From positions 1,869,928-1,933,927 of the forward strand of contig CANKYI010000001.1 of assembly GCA_947488085.1 (NCBI GenBank): a stretch of DNA of 64,000 nucleotides, in the 5' to 3' direction. Positions 27,223 through 35,517 of the stretch are shown here, piece after piece. The position numbers were made by a program, and so were the translations under genes. Under the pieces are notes generated by a model. The model was given only the letters and a program-made list of their open reading frames with translations, was not told the origin of the DNA and did no database searches. The stretch comes from an uncultured Erythrobacter sp. Lineage in GTDB: Bacteria; Pseudomonadota; Alphaproteobacteria; Sphingomonadales; Sphingomonadaceae. Every line of letters begins with the position of its first letter. Position 1 is the stretch's first letter.

Positions 27223-27816
27223 ATGGCTGATGCCCGGCAAAGCACAGCAGCCGCAGATATGGCGCGCGAAAGGCTACGCGAAGCGATGGTCCGCCTTGCC
27301 GATGGCGACAGCGCGGCGCTTGAAGAAATTTATGATGCGACCCGGGTGAAACTGTTCGGCATCTGCTTTCGTATCTTGGGTGACCAAAAGGAAGCCGAGG
27401 ACGCCTTGCAAGACGTCTACATCAATTTGTGGCAGCGCGCCGATCGTTACGACCCATCTCGGGCGAGCCCTATCTCGTGGCTGGCAACCTTTGCGCGCAA
27501 TCGTGCGGTGGACCGGCTGCGCACCGGCAAAGTGCGTGGCGGAGCCGTGCCGGTCGAAGAGGCAAACCCTCTGCCTGATCAGGCACCTTTGGCCGACAGT
27601 CTGTTGGTCGATGCGGAGAATGCCGCGCAAATTCACACCTGTATCGCGACGCTGGATGAGAACACCCGCTCGCATATTCGCTCGGCCTTTTTCGAAGGCT
27701 ACACCTATGCGCAATTGGCCGAAGCCGCCGATGTGCCGCTAGGCACAATGAAAAGCTGGATCCGTCGGGGCTTGCAGAAGCTGCGCACCTGTCTGGAAGC
27801 GAGTGAGGCGTCATGA
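27223..27816 (+). CDS. ECF sigma factor (SigK-like, paired with RskA-type anti-sigma)
   Basis: 197 residues. Region 2 (LYDAT-like LEEIYDATRVKLFGICFRILGD, quoted in part; then DALQDVYINLWQRA) and region 4 (TYAQLAEAADVPLGTMKSWIRRG) are both clear. It should direct a small regulon, including the downstream fasciclin gene (inference from gene order). The stop overlaps the anti-sigma start by 4 nt. The ribosome-binding site is weak (GAGGC about 13 nt upstream). Confidence 0.92.
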   Translation: MADARQSTAAADMARERLREAMVRLADGDSAALEEIYDATRVKLFGICFRILGDQKEAEDALQDVYINLWQRADRYDPSRASPISWLATFARNRAVDRLRTGKVRGGAVPVEEANPLPDQAPLADSLLVDAENAAQIHTCIATLDENTRSHIRSAFFEGYTYAQLAEAADVPLGTMKSWIRRGLQKLRTCLEASEAS

Positions 27817-28577
27817 GCGAGGACAAGGATATCAAACGCGATGATCCCATGATTGCGGCTGAATACGCGCTTGGCCTGCTTGAAGGCGAAGAACTGCTCA
27901 ACGCACGCGGTAAGGTTGCGACGGATGCTGACTTTGCCTGGCGCAAGGAATGGTGGGACAATTGGTTCGCGCCGCTGACTGACGAAGTTGCCGGAATGGA
28001 ACCGAGCGCTGAGCTTTGGTCGCGGATTGCGGCTGAGGTGAACGGGGCCGAGGCGACTGGTAGCGAGAATTCGGGCGCGGAGGTTATCGACCTCACATCG
28101 CGCCTGCGCCGTTGGCAATGGACCGCCGGGATCACCTCTGCAGCCGCCGCAGTCATGCTGGCCGTGATGGTGTTTGCCCCCGGTAGTGGGCCGCTATCGT
28201 CGCCCTCACCGACTGACACTCCACAAATCGCCGCCGCTGACCCGTTGGTCGCACAGGTGCCGATTGGCGACACCGGCTTGCGCTTGGACGTGACTTATAT
28301 TCCGGAAAGCGAGCGGATGTTGGTTGGCGCGATTGGCCTTACCGCCGATGGTGTACACGACCACGAACTGTGGCTGGTGCCTGCCGATGGCAGCGCCTTG
28401 CAATCGCTCGGCGTGGTCGCGCCCGGGGAAGTGACCGCGATGGAACTGCCTGCGGACATAGCGCGCAATCTTGGCAGTGGGGTAAACCTCGTCCTCACAC
28501 GTGAGCCTATCGGCGGTAAGCCTGAGGGGCAGGATGCTGGGCCAGTGGTGGCCGAAGGCGCATTTTCGCAGGTCTGA
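27813..28577 (+). CDS. Anti-sigma factor, RskA type
   Basis: 254 residues. A cytoplasmic N-terminal sigma-binding region (MIAAEYALGLLEGEE, then WRKEWWDNWFAPL) is followed by one transmembrane helix (about residues 96-116). A periplasmic RskA domain begins near residue 145 and contains ERMLVGAIGLTADGVHDHELWLVPADG, quoted in part. No zinc-binding HxxxCxxC motif is present, so it belongs to the non-zinc RskA class rather than the ZAS class. Such proteins are released by regulated proteolysis of the periplasmic part. Translationally coupled to the ECF gene. Confidence 0.9.
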   Translation: MSEDKDIKRDDPMIAAEYALGLLEGEELLNARGKVATDADFAWRKEWWDNWFAPLTDEVAGMEPSAELWSRIAAEVNGAEATGSENSGAEVIDLTSRLRRWQWTAGITSAAAAVMLAVMVFAPGSGPLSSPSPTDTPQIAAADPLVAQVPIGDTGLRLDVTYIPESERMLVGAIGLTADGVHDHELWLVPADGSALQSLGVVAPGEVTAMELPADIARNLGSGVNLVLTREPIGGKPEGQDAGPVVAEGAFSQV

Positions 28578-28739
28578 TCCTGCGGTCTTGCGCGCTTCAA
28601 CTCACCGCAGTGCAAACTCGCCTCACAGCGTTATTTTGCAATAATCAAACAAATTTTCGCATTCACGCATCCGGTTTGCGCAATGAAGCGTAGCTGTTGC
28701 GCAAGATCGGGAGGGCTTGCCTTAACAAAGGAGATCCCA

Positions 28740-29303
28740 ATGCCTATTCCCACTAAAACTTTCAAAGCTGCTCTTTTCACCGCTATTGCCGCAACCGGCC
28801 TCGCCGCGAGCCCCGCAATGGCCGACCATCACGCATCAAGCGCAAGCCAGCAACAAAGCCCCAATATCGTTGAAACTGCAGTCAGTACCGGCGTCCACAC
28901 AACTCTGGTCGCCGCTGTTCAGGCAGCTGGATTGGTCGAGACATTGTCAGCGCCGGGCGCGGTCACGGTCTTTGCCCCAACCGACACCGCCTTTGCCAAG
29001 CTGCCTGATGGCACTGTTGCGAACCTGGTGATGCCAGAGAACAAAGAAGCGTTGACCGGCATTCTGACATATCATGTGGTTGGCGGACGCATCACCAGCG
29101 CGATGATCCTGGACTACATCCATAGCGGTGGCGGCGTGGCCCGCATTGAAACGCTGGCTGGCGGTGTCCTCGAAGCGCGCCTGTCCGGTGAGACAATCGT
29201 GGTAACCGATGGCGCAGGCAGAGCGACCGCTGTGACGACTGCTGATGTCAGCACATCAAACGGAATTATTCACGTAACAGACGGCGTCTTTCTGCCCGGC
29301 TGA
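28740..29303 (+). CDS. Secreted fasciclin-domain protein
   Basis: 187 residues from the ATG at 28740, with AAGGAG 6 nt upstream. A signal peptide (about 27 residues, ending AMADHH) precedes a single FAS1 domain with VTVFAPTDTAFAKLP and LTYHVVGG boxes. FAS1 proteins are extracellular or periplasmic adhesion-type proteins. Order sigma / anti-sigma / fasciclin is the same as in mycobacterial SigK-RskA-MPT70/83, so this is the likely output gene. A terminator follows at 29374. Confidence 0.93.
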   Translation: MPIPTKTFKAALFTAIAATGLAASPAMADHHASSASQQQSPNIVETAVSTGVHTTLVAAVQAAGLVETLSAPGAVTVFAPTDTAFAKLPDGTVANLVMPENKEALTGILTYHVVGGRITSAMILDYIHSGGGVARIETLAGGVLEARLSGETIVVTDGAGRATAVTTADVSTSNGIIHVTDGVFLPG

Positions 29304-29373
29304 GCCGTAGCTCATTCCAGTTAGCGCCGCTGCGCACTTCCCCTCCCAATCGCGGAGTGGCGCTGCAAACAGA

Positions 29374-29412
29374 CCCCGTCCGGCTTCCTCCAAAAGCCGG
29401 GCGGGGTTTTGT
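29374..29412 (+). terminator. Rho-independent terminator after the fasciclin gene
   Basis: Inverted repeat CCCCGTCCGGCTT / AAGCCGGGCGGGG followed by TTTTGTT, about 70 bp past the fasciclin stop. Confidence 0.85.
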
Positions 29413-29466
29413 TCATGTTGGAGAAGTTAAACTTCGTGCAGGGCCTACAATATGGGGTGGCGATTT

Positions 29467-30177
29467 ATGAAACGATGGCGCTGGGGCTTTGCGTTAATGG
29501 GTGTCCTGATGGTCGCCGCTTCCGTCCACTTGGTTTCGAAGGCCAAATGCATCCAGTTAATCGGCGACGTTGTCTGCCAGATCGACACTGATCGTAAAGT
29601 CGTTGCTTTGACCTTTGATGATGGCCCGACACCCGAAGGTGTTGATGCTGTCTTGCCTGTGCTTGAGCAGCATGGCGTCAAAGCCACGTTCTTCCTGATC
29701 GGCAATCGAATGGAGAGATTCCCCGCCCAAGCACAACGGATATTGGACGCGGGGCATGAGCTAGGAAATCATACGTATAGTCATCAGCGCAACCTATTCC
29801 GCTCGCAAGAATTCTACCGCTCCGAAGTGAGAAGAAATCAGGAGATTTTGCGTTCCTATGGTTCTGAAACAGTGCTGTTCCGGCCACCTTTTGGCAAACG
29901 CTTGATCGGCTTGCCGACGGAAGTGGAGCAGGCTGGCTATACGACGATCATGTGGGACGTCGCGGATAAGGCAGAGTCATTTCCAGATGTGATGGACTAC
30001 GCCGCTGATATTGTCGCGCGTGTGGAACCCGGCTCGATCATCCTGATCCACCCCATGTACCGAACAAATCAGACCGCACGCGATGCGCTCCCCCATGTAT
30101 TGCTAGGTCTAGAAGCAAGGGGGTATGAAGTCGTCACAGTTTCACAACTGCTCAAGCTCCGCGAGGAAACGCCTTAA
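29467..30177 (+). CDS. Polysaccharide deacetylase (NodB-type, CE4)
   Basis: 236 residues from the ATG at 29467; an ATG at 29452 is also possible. A signal/anchor segment (about residues 5-25) exports the enzyme. CE4 motifs are in order: TFDDGPT near residue 48 (catalytic base Asp and metal Asp), HTYSH near 99 (two metal His), and FRPPFGK near 135. A His near residue 190 (ILIHPM) completes the site. It removes acetyl groups from peptidoglycan, chitin-like or exopolysaccharide GlcNAc units; substrate unknown. Its last 4 nt overlap the convergent clpX gene. Confidence 0.92.
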   Translation: MKRWRWGFALMGVLMVAASVHLVSKAKCIQLIGDVVCQIDTDRKVVALTFDDGPTPEGVDAVLPVLEQHGVKATFFLIGNRMERFPAQAQRILDAGHELGNHTYSHQRNLFRSQEFYRSEVRRNQEILRSYGSETVLFRPPFGKRLIGLPTEVEQAGYTTIMWDVADKAESFPDVMDYAADIVARVEPGSIILIHPMYRTNQTARDALPHVLLGLEARGYEVVTVSQLLKLREETP

Positions 30178-31439
30178 GCCGCCTCTTCCTTCGCCTCTTC
30201 GCCGCCATGGACCCGGATCGGATCTTTGTTGCCGGCTACGACTTCGTCGTCGATCACGATCTCTGTGACGCCTTCCATATCGGGCAGGTCAAACATCGTA
30301 TCAAGCAGGATTGCCTCAACAATAGAGCGCAATCCGCGGGCGCCAGTTTTACGCAGGATCGCCTTCTCAGCGATCTCTTTCAAAGCCTCATCAGTGAAGG
30401 TCAGCGCGACATCTTCCAACTCAAACAGCTTGCCATATTGTTTGACCAGCGCGTTTTTAGGCTCTTGAAGGATTGTTACCAGCGCATCGACATCAAGGTC
30501 ATGCAAGGTCGCGATCACCGGCAGACGACCGACAAATTCGGGAATAAGTCCAAACTTGAGCAAATCTTCCGGCTCGCTCTTTTCAAGCAGCTCACCAACT
30601 TTGCGCTTATCCGGATCAGCGACATGCGCGCCAAACCCGATTGAGCGTTTTTGCAGCCGGTCCGCAATGATCTTGTCCAGACCCGCAAACGCGCCGCCAC
30701 AGATGAACAGGATATTGGTCGTGTCCACTTGCAGGAATTCCTGTTGCGGATGCTTGCGACCGCCTTGTGGAGGGACGCTGGCCGTGGTGCCTTCCATCAA
30801 TTTCAGCAGAGCCTGCTGTACACCCTCACCCGACACATCGCGTGTGATGGAGGGGTTTTCGGCTTTACGCGTAATCTTATCGATCTCGTCAATGTAGACG
30901 ATACCGTGCTGTGCCTTCTCGACGTTATAGTCAGAGGATTGCAGCAATTTCAGGATGATGTTCTCAACATCCTCACCGACATAACCTGCCTCTGTCAGAG
31001 TGGTCGCATCCGCCATAGTGAACGGCACATCGAATGTGCGGGCCAGCGTTTGCGCGAGCAGCGTCTTACCCGTGCCGGTTGGACCAACCAGCAGAATGTT
31101 TGATTTCGCGAGTTCAACTTCGCCCGATTTACCCGAATGCTTCAGGCGCTTGTAATGGTTGTGAACCGCGACCGACAGGTTTCGCTTGGCCGAATTCTGC
31201 CCGATTACATAGTCATTCAGTTGCGCAAAGATTTCAGACGGAGTGGGGACCTCGCCCTCTTTCTTGCCGGCAATCCCCGCTTTGGTCTCTTCGCGGATGA
31301 TGTCGTTGCACAGCTCGACGCATTCATCGCAGATGAAGACGGTGGGGCCAGCGATCAGCTTGCGCACTTCGTGCTGCGACTTCCCGCAGAAGCTGCAGTA
31401 GAGGGTGCTTTTGCTGTCAGATCCGCTCAATTTCGTCAT
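30174..31439 (-). CDS. clpX: ATP-dependent Clp protease ATP-binding subunit ClpX
   Basis: 421 residues. The N-terminal zinc-binding domain has [11 protein letters not shown] and CDECVELC near residues 13-45. The AAA+ module has Walker A GPTGTGKT near 119, Walker B IVYIDEID near 182, and the Arg/sensor region [11 protein letters not shown] near 372. ClpX unfolds tagged substrates and feeds them to ClpP, encoded 227 bp upstream. The separate spacing leaves room for its own promoter. A possible heat-shock-like promoter lies near 31523-31548 (GTTG, 16 nt, CTATAG), but it is weak evidence. Confidence 0.98.
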   Translation of the reverse strand: MTKLSGSDSKSTLYCSFCGKSQHEVRKLIAGPTVFICDECVELCNDIIREETKAGIAGKKEGEVPTPSEIFAQLNDYVIGQNSAKRNLSVAVHNHYKRLKHSGKSGEVELAKSNILLVGPTGTGKTLLAQTLARTFDVPFTMADATTLTEAGYVGEDVENIILKLLQSSDYNVEKAQHGIVYIDEIDKITRKAENPSITRDVSGEGVQQALLKLMEGTTASVPPQGGRKHPQQEFLQVDTTNILFICGGAFAGLDKIIADRLQKRSIGFGAHVADPDKRKVGELLEKSEPEDLLKFGLIPEFVGRLPVIATLHDLDVDALVTILQEPKNALVKQYGKLFELEDVALTFTDEALKEIAEKAILRKTGARGLRSIVEAILLDTMFDLPDMEGVTEIVIDDEVVAGNKDPIRVHGGEEAKEEAA

Positions 31440-31574
31440 TCCTAATTGTCCTCGACCCCAAACCGGAAGGGGGCATTGCGTATTCCCCCTGGGGATTCGA
31501 TCCGGCTATGGATTCCATGATCCTATAGTCGCTGGCAGATGAATCAACTCACACCAACAGATTTTGCATCCAGT

Positions 31575-31598
31575 TAAGTGGTTTTCGTGCACCACTTA
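31575..31598. promoter_or_regulatory. Inverted repeat between clpP and clpX
   Basis: TAAGTGGT and ACCACTTA form perfect 8-bp arms with an 8-nt loop. There is no T-run, so it is not a typical terminator. Its position in the 227-bp clpP-clpX gap suggests an operator or an mRNA structure controlling clpX. Low certainty. Confidence 0.4.
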
Positions 31599-31666
31599 TG
31601 AAGATCGACCCCAACCATTATCACCGCGTCCCAGATCGGAGCGGTAACACGGGTTAGGTTGAAGCT

Positions 31667-32371
31667 TTACTCGGGCGCGCCGCCTGAGCCCTTCTCATCA
31701 TCGGATTCTTCACCTTCAGGGCGCGTTTCGAAAACCTTGTCGACCAGGCCAAATTTCTTGGCCTCTTCCGCTTCAAGGAACGTGTCGCGATCCATCGCCT
31801 CTTCGATCACTTTCAGCGTCTTGCCAGTGTATTTCACATACAGATCATTCATCCGCGCTTTGATGCGCAGAATTTCGCGTGCTTGAATTTCGATGTCCGA
31901 TGCCATGCCGCGCGCACCGCCAGATGGCTGGTGGATCATGATGCGGGCATTAGGCAGAGCAACGCGCATTCCCGGCTCACCCGCAGCAAGTAGGAAGCTG
32001 CCCATGGATGCGGCCTGTCCCATGCACACGGTCGACACGCGCGGCTTGATGTACTGCATCGTGTCGTGGATCGCCATGCCAGCGGTCACAACGCCGCCGG
32101 GCGAGTTGATATACATCGAAATCGGCTTCGATGGGTTTTCGCTTTCGAGGAACAACAGTTGAGCCGTGATGAGCGAGGCCATGCCGTCCTCAACTTGCCC
32201 GGTCACGAACACGATCCGCTCACGCAGCAGACGGCTGAAGATGTCGAAGCTGCGTTCACCCCGGCTGGTCTGCTCGACCACCATCGGCACCAACGCACCG
32301 GTCAGCGGATCAGTCATGAATTGCCCCTGAGAGCCGTGAGTTTCGCCATTATCGCCGAACAGATTGATCAT
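31667..32371 (-). CDS. clpP: ATP-dependent Clp protease proteolytic subunit ClpP
   Basis: 234 residues. The catalytic triad has the family spacing: S122 in GQAASMGS, H147 in IMIHQP and D196 in DRDTF. The N-terminus up to about residue 35 should be a propeptide with axial-loop residues, and the C-terminus has an acidic tail ([10 protein letters not shown]) longer than in E. coli ClpP. It forms the tetradecameric protease chamber for ClpX. In many bacteria tig, clpP and clpX are adjacent; here an acyltransferase and an amidase separate tig from clpP. Confidence 0.97.
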   Translation of the reverse strand: MINLFGDNGETHGSQGQFMTDPLTGALVPMVVEQTSRGERSFDIFSRLLRERIVFVTGQVEDGMASLITAQLLFLESENPSKPISMYINSPGGVVTAGMAIHDTMQYIKPRVSTVCMGQAASMGSFLLAAGEPGMRVALPNARIMIHQPSGGARGMASDIEIQAREILRIKARMNDLYVKYTGKTLKVIEEAMDRDTFLEAEEAKKFGLVDKVFETRPEGEESDDEKGSGGAPE

Positions 32372-32456
32372 GGGGCTTTGGTCCTTATTGGATCTGTGTG
32401 TTTATCTCTGAAGTGTCCATGTCGGACGCAGGCGCGCGACTTTCAAGTGCGCACAT

Positions 32457-33731
32457 TTACGCCTTTGGGGAAAGCTTGGCTGATGACGCAGTTTTAATCG
32501 CGCGGTCCGAGGCAAAGGCTGCGAAGAAACCAGGCTGTTTCTTGACCGCATCGACATCGGTTTTGCCATTGGCAAGCAATCGAGCCAACGCGAAACGGCG
32601 GATGATCAATTCGTGGATCGCGATCACTGTGCCAGCCGAAAGGAGCGTAACCAGAGCAAACTCCAACGCAATCGGCCACTCGACGCTGACAAACATCTGC
32701 CCGAAAATATAGACGAAGCAATGGTGGAACAGATACATCGATAACGCACAATCGGCGAGCCAAGTGGTGCGCGGACCGCCTTCGTTAAAGAAGCGGTGGA
32801 AGAATTGCAAAATGAACAAGACCAGCGTCCAAATCGCCAATTGGTTTGCAAACAGCATCGCCATACCGGTCAAAAAGCTGTCTTCGGCATCGGCATAGGG
32901 CTGAAAATAGAACGCTGCCATCGCGGCGAGCGGCATCCACCAGCGCCACTCAACCAAAGCGCTCAGTAGGCGTGGTGACAGTGCTGCCATGACCCCAATC
33001 ACAAAGAAGGGGAATTCGGCGGTGAGTTTGTACCAGCTCTGAAAACCCGGCGCGATCAGATCGTAACTGCCAGGCACCAATGCGGCGGAGGCGTAATTTG
33101 CGGTGTTCGCCAATCCCAGGAACAAGAGGCCGAAGAGGAACGGCACAGTGCCCGCGATCAAACCACCGAACTTGTCCGAGATCGTGACGCTTAGACTGCG
33201 AATGCGCGAGGATTTGGGGACAACCACTTGCACCGCCGCGGCGAGCAGGAACATCGGGATCAGGCTGACAAGGAACCACAGATGCAGCTGCCATGTCCCG
33301 CCTGCCCACACTTCGACAAATGCGGCGCTGCCGATCCAATCGAGCATAGATCCACTGCCCCCGGCATCACCCCAGCGCAAATAATGCTCCAACATGTTGA
33401 ACGTGAGCGCGATGAAGATGAGCGGAATCGCGGTTCGTAAGAAACGGTTCCAGAGGAAATCCGCGGGAGTGCGCCGCGTCAGCAACAAGACTGCAAAGAA
33501 CCCACCAACAAAGAAGAACGTCGGCGTGATAAACAGGTGCAGGCCGAAAATCAGCCAGTCGAAAATCGCTGCGCGGTCAGTGTTGCCAGTGATCCATGGG
33601 CGCACTGGCGCATAAACTGTGCCCGCATGCAACGCGACAGACAGGAACATCAGCACCGAACGCGCACCATCAATATCATGATAATGCTTTCGCTTTTGCG
33701 GCGTCGGGTTGGTGTCCGTTACGGTTGTCAT
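32457..33731 (-). CDS. Acyltransferase 3 family membrane protein (OpgC/MdoC-like)
   Basis: 424 residues with about ten transmembrane segments. The N-terminal HDIDGARSVLMFLSVALHAG, with conserved Asp, Arg and His, is the signature of the acyltransferase 3 family, which moves acyl groups (acetyl, succinyl) onto periplasmic or surface glycans. The further HHCFVY motif is near residue 340. It lies 85 bp downstream of clpP's start side on the same strand; no functional link to proteolysis is evident. Acceptor not assignable. Confidence 0.85.
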   Translation of the reverse strand: MTTVTDTNPTPQKRKHYHDIDGARSVLMFLSVALHAGTVYAPVRPWITGNTDRAAIFDWLIFGLHLFITPTFFFVGGFFAVLLLTRRTPADFLWNRFLRTAIPLIFIALTFNMLEHYLRWGDAGGSGSMLDWIGSAAFVEVWAGGTWQLHLWFLVSLIPMFLLAAAVQVVVPKSSRIRSLSVTISDKFGGLIAGTVPFLFGLLFLGLANTANYASAALVPGSYDLIAPGFQSWYKLTAEFPFFVIGVMAALSPRLLSALVEWRWWMPLAAMAAFYFQPYADAEDSFLTGMAMLFANQLAIWTLVLFILQFFHRFFNEGGPRTTWLADCALSMYLFHHCFVYIFGQMFVSVEWPIALEFALVTLLSAGTVIAIHELIIRRFALARLLANGKTDVDAVKKQPGFFAAFASDRAIKTASSAKLSPKA

Positions 33732-33916
33732 AGTCGCTAGTATTTCTCGAACTTCGTCGGCTTAATTGGGAGCTTGCCAGATACCGGTTAAAAGGCGGTG
33801 CACAATCGCCACCCGGCGCGCGTCCAGATGTGAGACGTGGGCGCGCGCATCGGTTAACGCGCCCTCCGCATCCCCTCCCCTTGCATTCTCAACACGACTT
33901 CGCGCAGTGTGTGTGT

Positions 33917-35488
33917 ATGCACACAAAAAAGCTGATCGCAGTCGCCGCTCTCGCCTCCACCGCTTTGGCAGGAGGTCTCGCTCCCGCGCTTGCTCAGCAG
34001 CAAGAGGCTCAAGTACGGGAAGAAGCCGAGACGACAGCAGCGCCTCCGCATATGCACACCTCCTTTGCTGAGACGATGGCCGTCACAGATTACATCTTGC
34101 GCATCCAAGCGCTCGACGATAACGGCCCGATGCTCAACGCGGTGATCGACTACAATGTGGAGGCCCCGGTCGAGGCGCGCAGGCTGGCATCGACCGGCAT
34201 TTTGCGCGGGCGCAGCATTTTGGTGAAGGACAATATCGACACGCGCGAATTTCCCACCACCGCAGGATCGCTGGCACTGGCAGGCAACAACACTGGCCGC
34301 GATGCGCCACTGATCGCCAATATTCGTGAGGCGGGCGGGGTTATCCTTGGCAAGACCAACCTGTCCGAGTGGGCCAATATCCGGTCCAACGATTCTACCA
34401 GCGGATGGAGCGCGGTCGAAGGACTGACCCGCAATCCGCACGCAATTGACCGCAACACTTGCGGATCGTCTTCGGGCAGCGGTGCAGCCATTGCCGCCGG
34501 GTTCGCATGGGCCGCCATCGGAACAGAGACCAACGGCTCGATCACCTGCCCGGCATCAATCAACGGGGTCGCCGGTTTCAAGCCCAGCGTCGGCATTGTC
34601 AGCCGCACCCATGTCGTCCCAATCAGCTCCACTCAAGACACAGCCGGTCCCATGGCAAAGTCTGTCGCCGATGCCGCACTGTTGCTGTCGGCAATGGCGG
34701 GTGAGGATGCCGCCGATAGTGCAACTATGGGTGCGCAGCGTGTGGCCGACTACACCGTCGGCCTCAGCGATTTTTCGCTCGATGGCGTGCGGATTGGCGT
34801 CATGCGCGAACAGATTGGCAGCAATGACCAGGTCGCCGACGTGTTCGATGTTGCATTGGCGGATTTGGAGCGTGCAGGCGCGGTGTTGGTCGATATCGAA
34901 TTTGAGCCAAACCCGCAGATGTACTCCGACAGTTTCACGGTGCTGCTGTATGAGCTGCGCGAGGAGATGGGCAGATATTTGCGTTCAATCCCCGAGTTCG
35001 AAGAAGGCCAGACCCCGCGCTCGCTCGCTGACCTGATCGCCTTCAACGAAGCAAACGCAGACACTGAAATGCGTTGGTTCGACCAAGGGATATTCCAGAC
35101 CGCAGAAGCCACCACCGACCGCGCCGTTTACGAAGAGGCACGCGCCAATGCTGTGCGGATTGCAGGCGAAGAGACGCTCGACGTGCTACTCGCTGACAAC
35201 AACGTCGCCTTCCTCGTTGCCCCAACCCGCGGCCCTGCATGGATGAGCGACCTTGTCCTGGGCGACCAGTTTAACGGCTCAATTGGCTTTGGATCACCCG
35301 CAGCCATCGCAGGCTATCCGCATTTGACGGTGCCCATGGGCGCGATTGAGCGTCTACCGGTGGGGATCAGCTTTTTTGGCGCAAAATGGGCCGATCACGA
35401 TGTGTTAAAAGTGGGCGCTGCATATGAAAGGGCGCGAACAGCTGAACTGCCCGCGCCCTCATTTCGCAGATGGAGACCGGGCGAGTAA
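33917..35488 (+). CDS. Secreted amidase (amidase signature family)
   Basis: 523 residues from the ATG at 33917, with a signal peptide (MHTKKLIAVAALAS ... ALAQ). It carries the amidase-signature Ser-cisSer-Lys triad: Lys in ILVKDNID near residue 108, the first Ser in CGSSSGSGAA near residue 190, and the nucleophile Ser in TNGSITCPAS near 213. It hydrolyses a carboxamide; the export signal argues against a role in tRNA amidation. No neighbouring pathway explains the substrate. Stands alone on the plus strand between acyltransferase and trigger factor genes. Confidence 0.9.
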   Translation: MHTKKLIAVAALASTALAGGLAPALAQQQEAQVREEAETTAAPPHMHTSFAETMAVTDYILRIQALDDNGPMLNAVIDYNVEAPVEARRLASTGILRGRSILVKDNIDTREFPTTAGSLALAGNNTGRDAPLIANIREAGGVILGKTNLSEWANIRSNDSTSGWSAVEGLTRNPHAIDRNTCGSSSGSGAAIAAGFAWAAIGTETNGSITCPASINGVAGFKPSVGIVSRTHVVPISSTQDTAGPMAKSVADAALLLSAMAGEDAADSATMGAQRVADYTVGLSDFSLDGVRIGVMREQIGSNDQVADVFDVALADLERAGAVLVDIEFEPNPQMYSDSFTVLLYELREEMGRYLRSIPEFEEGQTPRSLADLIAFNEANADTEMRWFDQGIFQTAEATTDRAVYEEARANAVRIAGEETLDVLLADNNVAFLVAPTRGPAWMSDLVLGDQFNGSIGFGSPAAIAGYPHLTVPMGAIERLPVGISFFGAKWADHDVLKVGAAYERARTAELPAPSFRRWRPGE

Positions 35489-35517
35489 CGCCCTGCACTC
35501 CCAATGATCAAACCTGA

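Noticed and set aside
31523..31548. GTTG-N16-CTATAG as a possible RpoH promoter of clpX
   Set aside because: Too short and degenerate to claim; only mentioned under clpX.
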